From the NCBI GenBank assembly GCA_030832135.1, contig JAURJS010000094.1, positions 1-7,093 of the forward strand: a DNA stretch of 7,093 nucleotides, written 5' to 3'. This DNA comes from Candidatus Planktophila sp. (GTDB taxonomy: Bacteria > Actinomycetota > Actinomycetes > Nanopelagicales > Nanopelagicaceae). Of the stretch, positions 5,279 through 7,093 are shown in pieces. Under the pieces are notes generated by a model. It ran no database searches. It was not told the DNA's origin and was given only the letters and a program-made list of their open reading frames with translations. The position numbers and the translations under genes are program-made. Within the stretch, counting starts at the first letter, position 1, and the number at the start of each line of letters is the position of its first letter.

Positions 5279-5857
5279 ATGAAACGTAAAACCTTCGACA
5301 AGATAGTAACTTCCATCGGTGCAGCTCTAGCTCTATTTCTCTTTGTGGCAGCAGCGCTTCTTAATTGGGGCGCAACTTTTGCCAATGACTCCGTGAAGAG
5401 TCAACTTGAAAATCAGAACATTTCATTCCCTGCAGAAGAAGCGATGCCCGAGGCCACTCGAGCACAGCTTGCAAAGTGGGCGGAGATGAAGGTAACAACT
5501 GGCGAGATGGCGCGTGATTACTCAGATCTCTACATCTGGGAACATATGAAAGCTTCATCTATCGGAACTATCGGTAAAGAAGCTACATACTCAGAGGTTT
5601 CAGGGATGTATATGGGACTTGTTCGTGGCGGCTCAACTGATACTGCGCAAATTGCAAAGCTTGGAGAACTCCGTCAAACACTCTTCATGGGTAACACATT
5701 GCGCGGAATGCTCCTTGAGGCATATGCCTTTGGAACCTTGGGACTTATTGCAGGATATGGCGCAATCGCTGCTCTTATCGGAGGCATAATTATGTTCCTC
5801 CTCACCGTGGCGGGTGTGGTCCATATCCGCCGAACACCTGAGGATGCAACTATCTAA
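5279..5857 (+). CDS. Membrane protein of unknown function
   Basis: A 192-residue protein with a short basic N-terminus (MKRK), one membrane helix at about 11-33, a hydrophilic domain of about 110 residues (34-142), and a long hydrophobic C-terminal region (145-183) that could be two closely spaced helices. It ends in HIRRTPEDATI. The charged N-terminus suggests an N-in arrangement with the middle domain outside the cell. Conserved-looking stretches are YSDLYIWEHM (81-90), TYSEVSGMY (103-111) and GNTLRGMLLEAYAFGTLG (138-155). I recall similar actinobacterial membrane proteins of this layout, with a GETLRG-type motif before the C-terminal helices, annotated only as hypothetical, but could not check. 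No enzymatic motif is seen. A start at 5273 would add two residues but leaves no room for the ribosome binding site. Upstream lies a CIRCE-like inverted repeat, and a strong terminator follows 44 nt after the stop. Confidence 0.8.
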   Translation: MKRKTFDKIVTSIGAALALFLFVAAALLNWGATFANDSVKSQLENQNISFPAEEAMPEATRAQLAKWAEMKVTTGEMARDYSDLYIWEHMKASSIGTIGKEATYSEVSGMYMGLVRGGSTDTAQIAKLGELRQTLFMGNTLRGMLLEAYAFGTLGLIAGYGAIAALIGGIIMFLLTVAGVVHIRRTPEDATI

Positions 5858-5901
5858 TCCTCATCTCTCAAACTCTCCGTTGAGGGATTGAGGGTATAAA
5901 G

Positions 5902-5933
5902 AAACCCCCGCGGCTGATTGCTGCGGGGGTTTT
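5902..5933. terminator. Bidirectional intrinsic terminator between convergent genes
   Basis: AAACCCCCGC (5902-5911) pairs with GCGGGGGTTT (5923-5932), and the stem continues inward through a G-T pair and two G-C pairs to a TGATT loop (5915-5919). On the plus strand the stem runs into TTTT (5930-5933). On the minus strand it is followed by TTTCTTT. It therefore can end both the membrane-protein transcript from the left and the inositol-phosphate synthase transcript from the right. Confidence 0.92.
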
Positions 5934-5961
5934 CTCTATCTAAGTGAGTATTTACAGTGGA

Positions 5962-7059
5962 TTAGCGCTCAAGCTTTCCTGATATGAAATCTTCAGTCTT
6001 AGTGTGAGCCTGCTCATCTGTGTACTGAACTGGTGGAGTCTTCATGAAGTATGAAGATGGTGAGAGTAGAGCTCCACCAATCTTGCGATCTAGACCAATC
6101 TTTGCGCAACGAAGTGCATCGATGATCACGCCAGCTGAGTTTGGTGAATCCCATACTTCTAGCTTGTATTCAAGGTTCAATGGGACATCGCCGAATGCGC
6201 GACCTTCGAGACGGACATATGCCCACTTGCGGTCATCGAGCCATGGAATGTAGTCAGAAGGTCCGATGTGAACATTCTTGGCACCCATGTCGTGGTCGAG
6301 CTGTGATGTGACTGAGTTTGTCTTTGAGATCTTCTTTGACTCAAGACGATCGCGCTCGAGCATGTTCTTGAAGTCCATATTTCCACCAACATTGAGCTGG
6401 TATGTGCGATCGAGGTGAACGCCACGATCCTGGAACAACTTAGCCATGATGCGGTGTGTGATTGTTGCGCCGACCTGTGACTTGATGTCATCGCCAACAA
6501 TTGGAAGTCCTGCATCTTCAAACTTCTTCGCCCATACTGGGTCTGATGCGATAAAGACTGGAAGTGCATTAACAAATGCACAACCTGCTGCAATCGCGCA
6601 CTCTGCATAGAACTTAGCTGCCTCTTCTGATCCCACTGGGAGGTAACAGATAAGAACATCTACTTGCTCTGCCTTAAGAGCTGCAACTACATCAACCTCA
6701 GCAGCTGTTGACTCTGTAATTGTCTCCTTGTAGTACTTTCCGAGACCGTCAAGTGTCTTACCACGCTGAACTTCAACACCAGTCTTTGCAACATCTGAAA
6801 ACTTAATTGTGTTGTTCTCTGATGCCCAAATTGCATCAGCAAGATCGAGACCGACCTTCTTTGAATCTACATCGAATGCAGCGACGAACTTGACGTTGCT
6901 GATGTGATATCCACCAACGACTGCGTGCATAAGGCCAGGAATCTCCTGATCAATTGCTGCATCCTTGTAGTAAGTAACACCCTGAACGAGTGAGTTTGCG
7001 CAGTTTCCTACGCCGACGATGGCAACGCGAATGTCGCCAGCTCCTGTTGTGATCTTCAC
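5962..7059 (-). CDS. ino1: Inositol-3-phosphate synthase (myo-inositol-1-phosphate synthase)
   Basis: A 365-residue enzyme that converts D-glucose 6-phosphate to 1D-myo-inositol 3-phosphate with bound NAD, the entry step for phosphatidylinositol and, in Actinobacteria, mycothiol. The length agrees with mycobacterial Ino1 (about 367). Visible features are the NAD-binding loop [10 protein letters not shown] (15-24), AAFDVD (60-65), LPVGSEEAA (140-148), [11 protein letters not shown] (164-174), [11 protein letters not shown] (189-199), [10 protein letters not shown] (225-234), [12 protein letters not shown] (275-286) and the long C-terminal block [15 protein letters not shown] (296-310) to [14 protein letters not shown] (321-334). 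The start is GTG at 7059, fixed by an in-frame TAA directly before it; GAGAGG (7068-7073) is 8 nt upstream. It ends before the shared bidirectional terminator. The gene may be co-transcribed with an upstream gene entering from the right edge. Confidence 0.96.
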   Translation of the reverse strand: MKITTGAGDIRVAIVGVGNCANSLVQGVTYYKDAAIDQEIPGLMHAVVGGYHISNVKFVAAFDVDSKKVGLDLADAIWASENNTIKFSDVAKTGVEVQRGKTLDGLGKYYKETITESTAAEVDVVAALKAEQVDVLICYLPVGSEEAAKFYAECAIAAGCAFVNALPVFIASDPVWAKKFEDAGLPIVGDDIKSQVGATITHRIMAKLFQDRGVHLDRTYQLNVGGNMDFKNMLERDRLESKKISKTNSVTSQLDHDMGAKNVHIGPSDYIPWLDDRKWAYVRLEGRAFGDVPLNLEYKLEVWDSPNSAGVIIDALRCAKIGLDRKIGGALLSPSSYFMKTPPVQYTDEQAHTKTEDFISGKLER

Positions 7060-7093
7060 TTAGATTTCCTCTCGGTCGTAATCATTTCCTGCA
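7056..7093 (-). CDS. Possible 3' end of a gene upstream of ino1, frame uncertain
   Basis: Two minus-strand frames are open from the right edge into the ino1 start. One reads [11 protein letters not shown] and stops at TGA (7058-7056), giving the common 4-nt GTGA overlap with ino1. The other reads [10 protein letters not shown] and stops at TAA (7062-7060), directly abutting the GTG. Only one can be real, and with about 11 codons neither can be proved. In mycobacteria a PadR-type regulator gene lies upstream of ino1, which would suit either frame. Confidence 0.25.
   Translation of the reverse strand, partial: QEMITTERKSK

Noticed and set aside
6177..6659. 160-codon open frame on the minus strand within ino1
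   Set aside because: It is a shadow frame of the inositol-3-phosphate synthase gene, with no ribosome binding site or family motif.
1..7093. A defence island, mobile element or new multi-gene system
   Set aside because: No transposase, integrase, repeats of attachment-site type, CRISPR repeats, nuclease or toxin-antitoxin genes are seen. The genes are mostly recognisable transport, lipid and inositol metabolism functions.

Overview
The window most likely comes from a small-genome actinobacterium of moderate GC content, plausibly a freshwater acI/Nanopelagicales-type organism. The evidence is a SAM-IV class riboswitch (a class known mainly from Actinobacteria), an actinobacterial/mycobacterial-type inositol-3-phosphate synthase, lipoprotein-anchored ABC binding proteins, tight gene packing and GC near 50% by eye. 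The genus-level placement is inference. No mobile element, CRISPR array, tRNA or rRNA is seen.

Layout. (1) 1-521, minus: the N-terminal part of an NCS1 (purine/cytosine-type) permease that runs off the left edge. (2) 522-699: a divergent control region. It holds a leaderless-type promoter for the permease and, on the plus strand, a -10 box followed by a SAM-IV riboswitch. (3) 700-3164, plus: a three-gene polar-amino-acid ABC importer (lipoprotein binding protein, membrane permease, ATPase). The riboswitch in its leader points to methionine or another sulfur amino acid as substrate. (4) 3183-4760, minus: a two-gene operon meeting the importer tail to tail. It encodes a crotonase with an isomerase-type active site, then an HSDL2-like short-chain dehydrogenase; stop and start codons abut exactly. 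(5) 4835-5155, plus: a small stand-alone LuxR-type HTH protein divergent from that operon. (6) 5156-5278: an intergenic region with a perfect 12-bp palindrome and a second inverted repeat sharing the octamer TAGCACTC (CIRCE-like half-sites). (7) 5279-5857, plus: a membrane protein of unknown function. (8) 5902-5933: a strong bidirectional terminator. (9) 5962-7059, minus: inositol-3-phosphate synthase, with a possible end of an upstream gene at the right edge.

How they fit together. The importer and its riboswitch form a self-contained unit: high SAM should shut off uptake of a methionine-related amino acid. The crotonase and dehydrogenase probably act together on acyl-CoA or lipid-derived substrates. 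Inositol-3-phosphate synthase supplies myo-inositol for phosphatidylinositol and mycothiol-type products. These modules look like neighbouring housekeeping units rather than one new system. The most notable points are the SAM-IV-controlled non-MetNIQ importer, the isomerase-like active site of the crotonase, the non-canonical dehydrogenase triad and the CIRCE-like sites before the unknown membrane protein.
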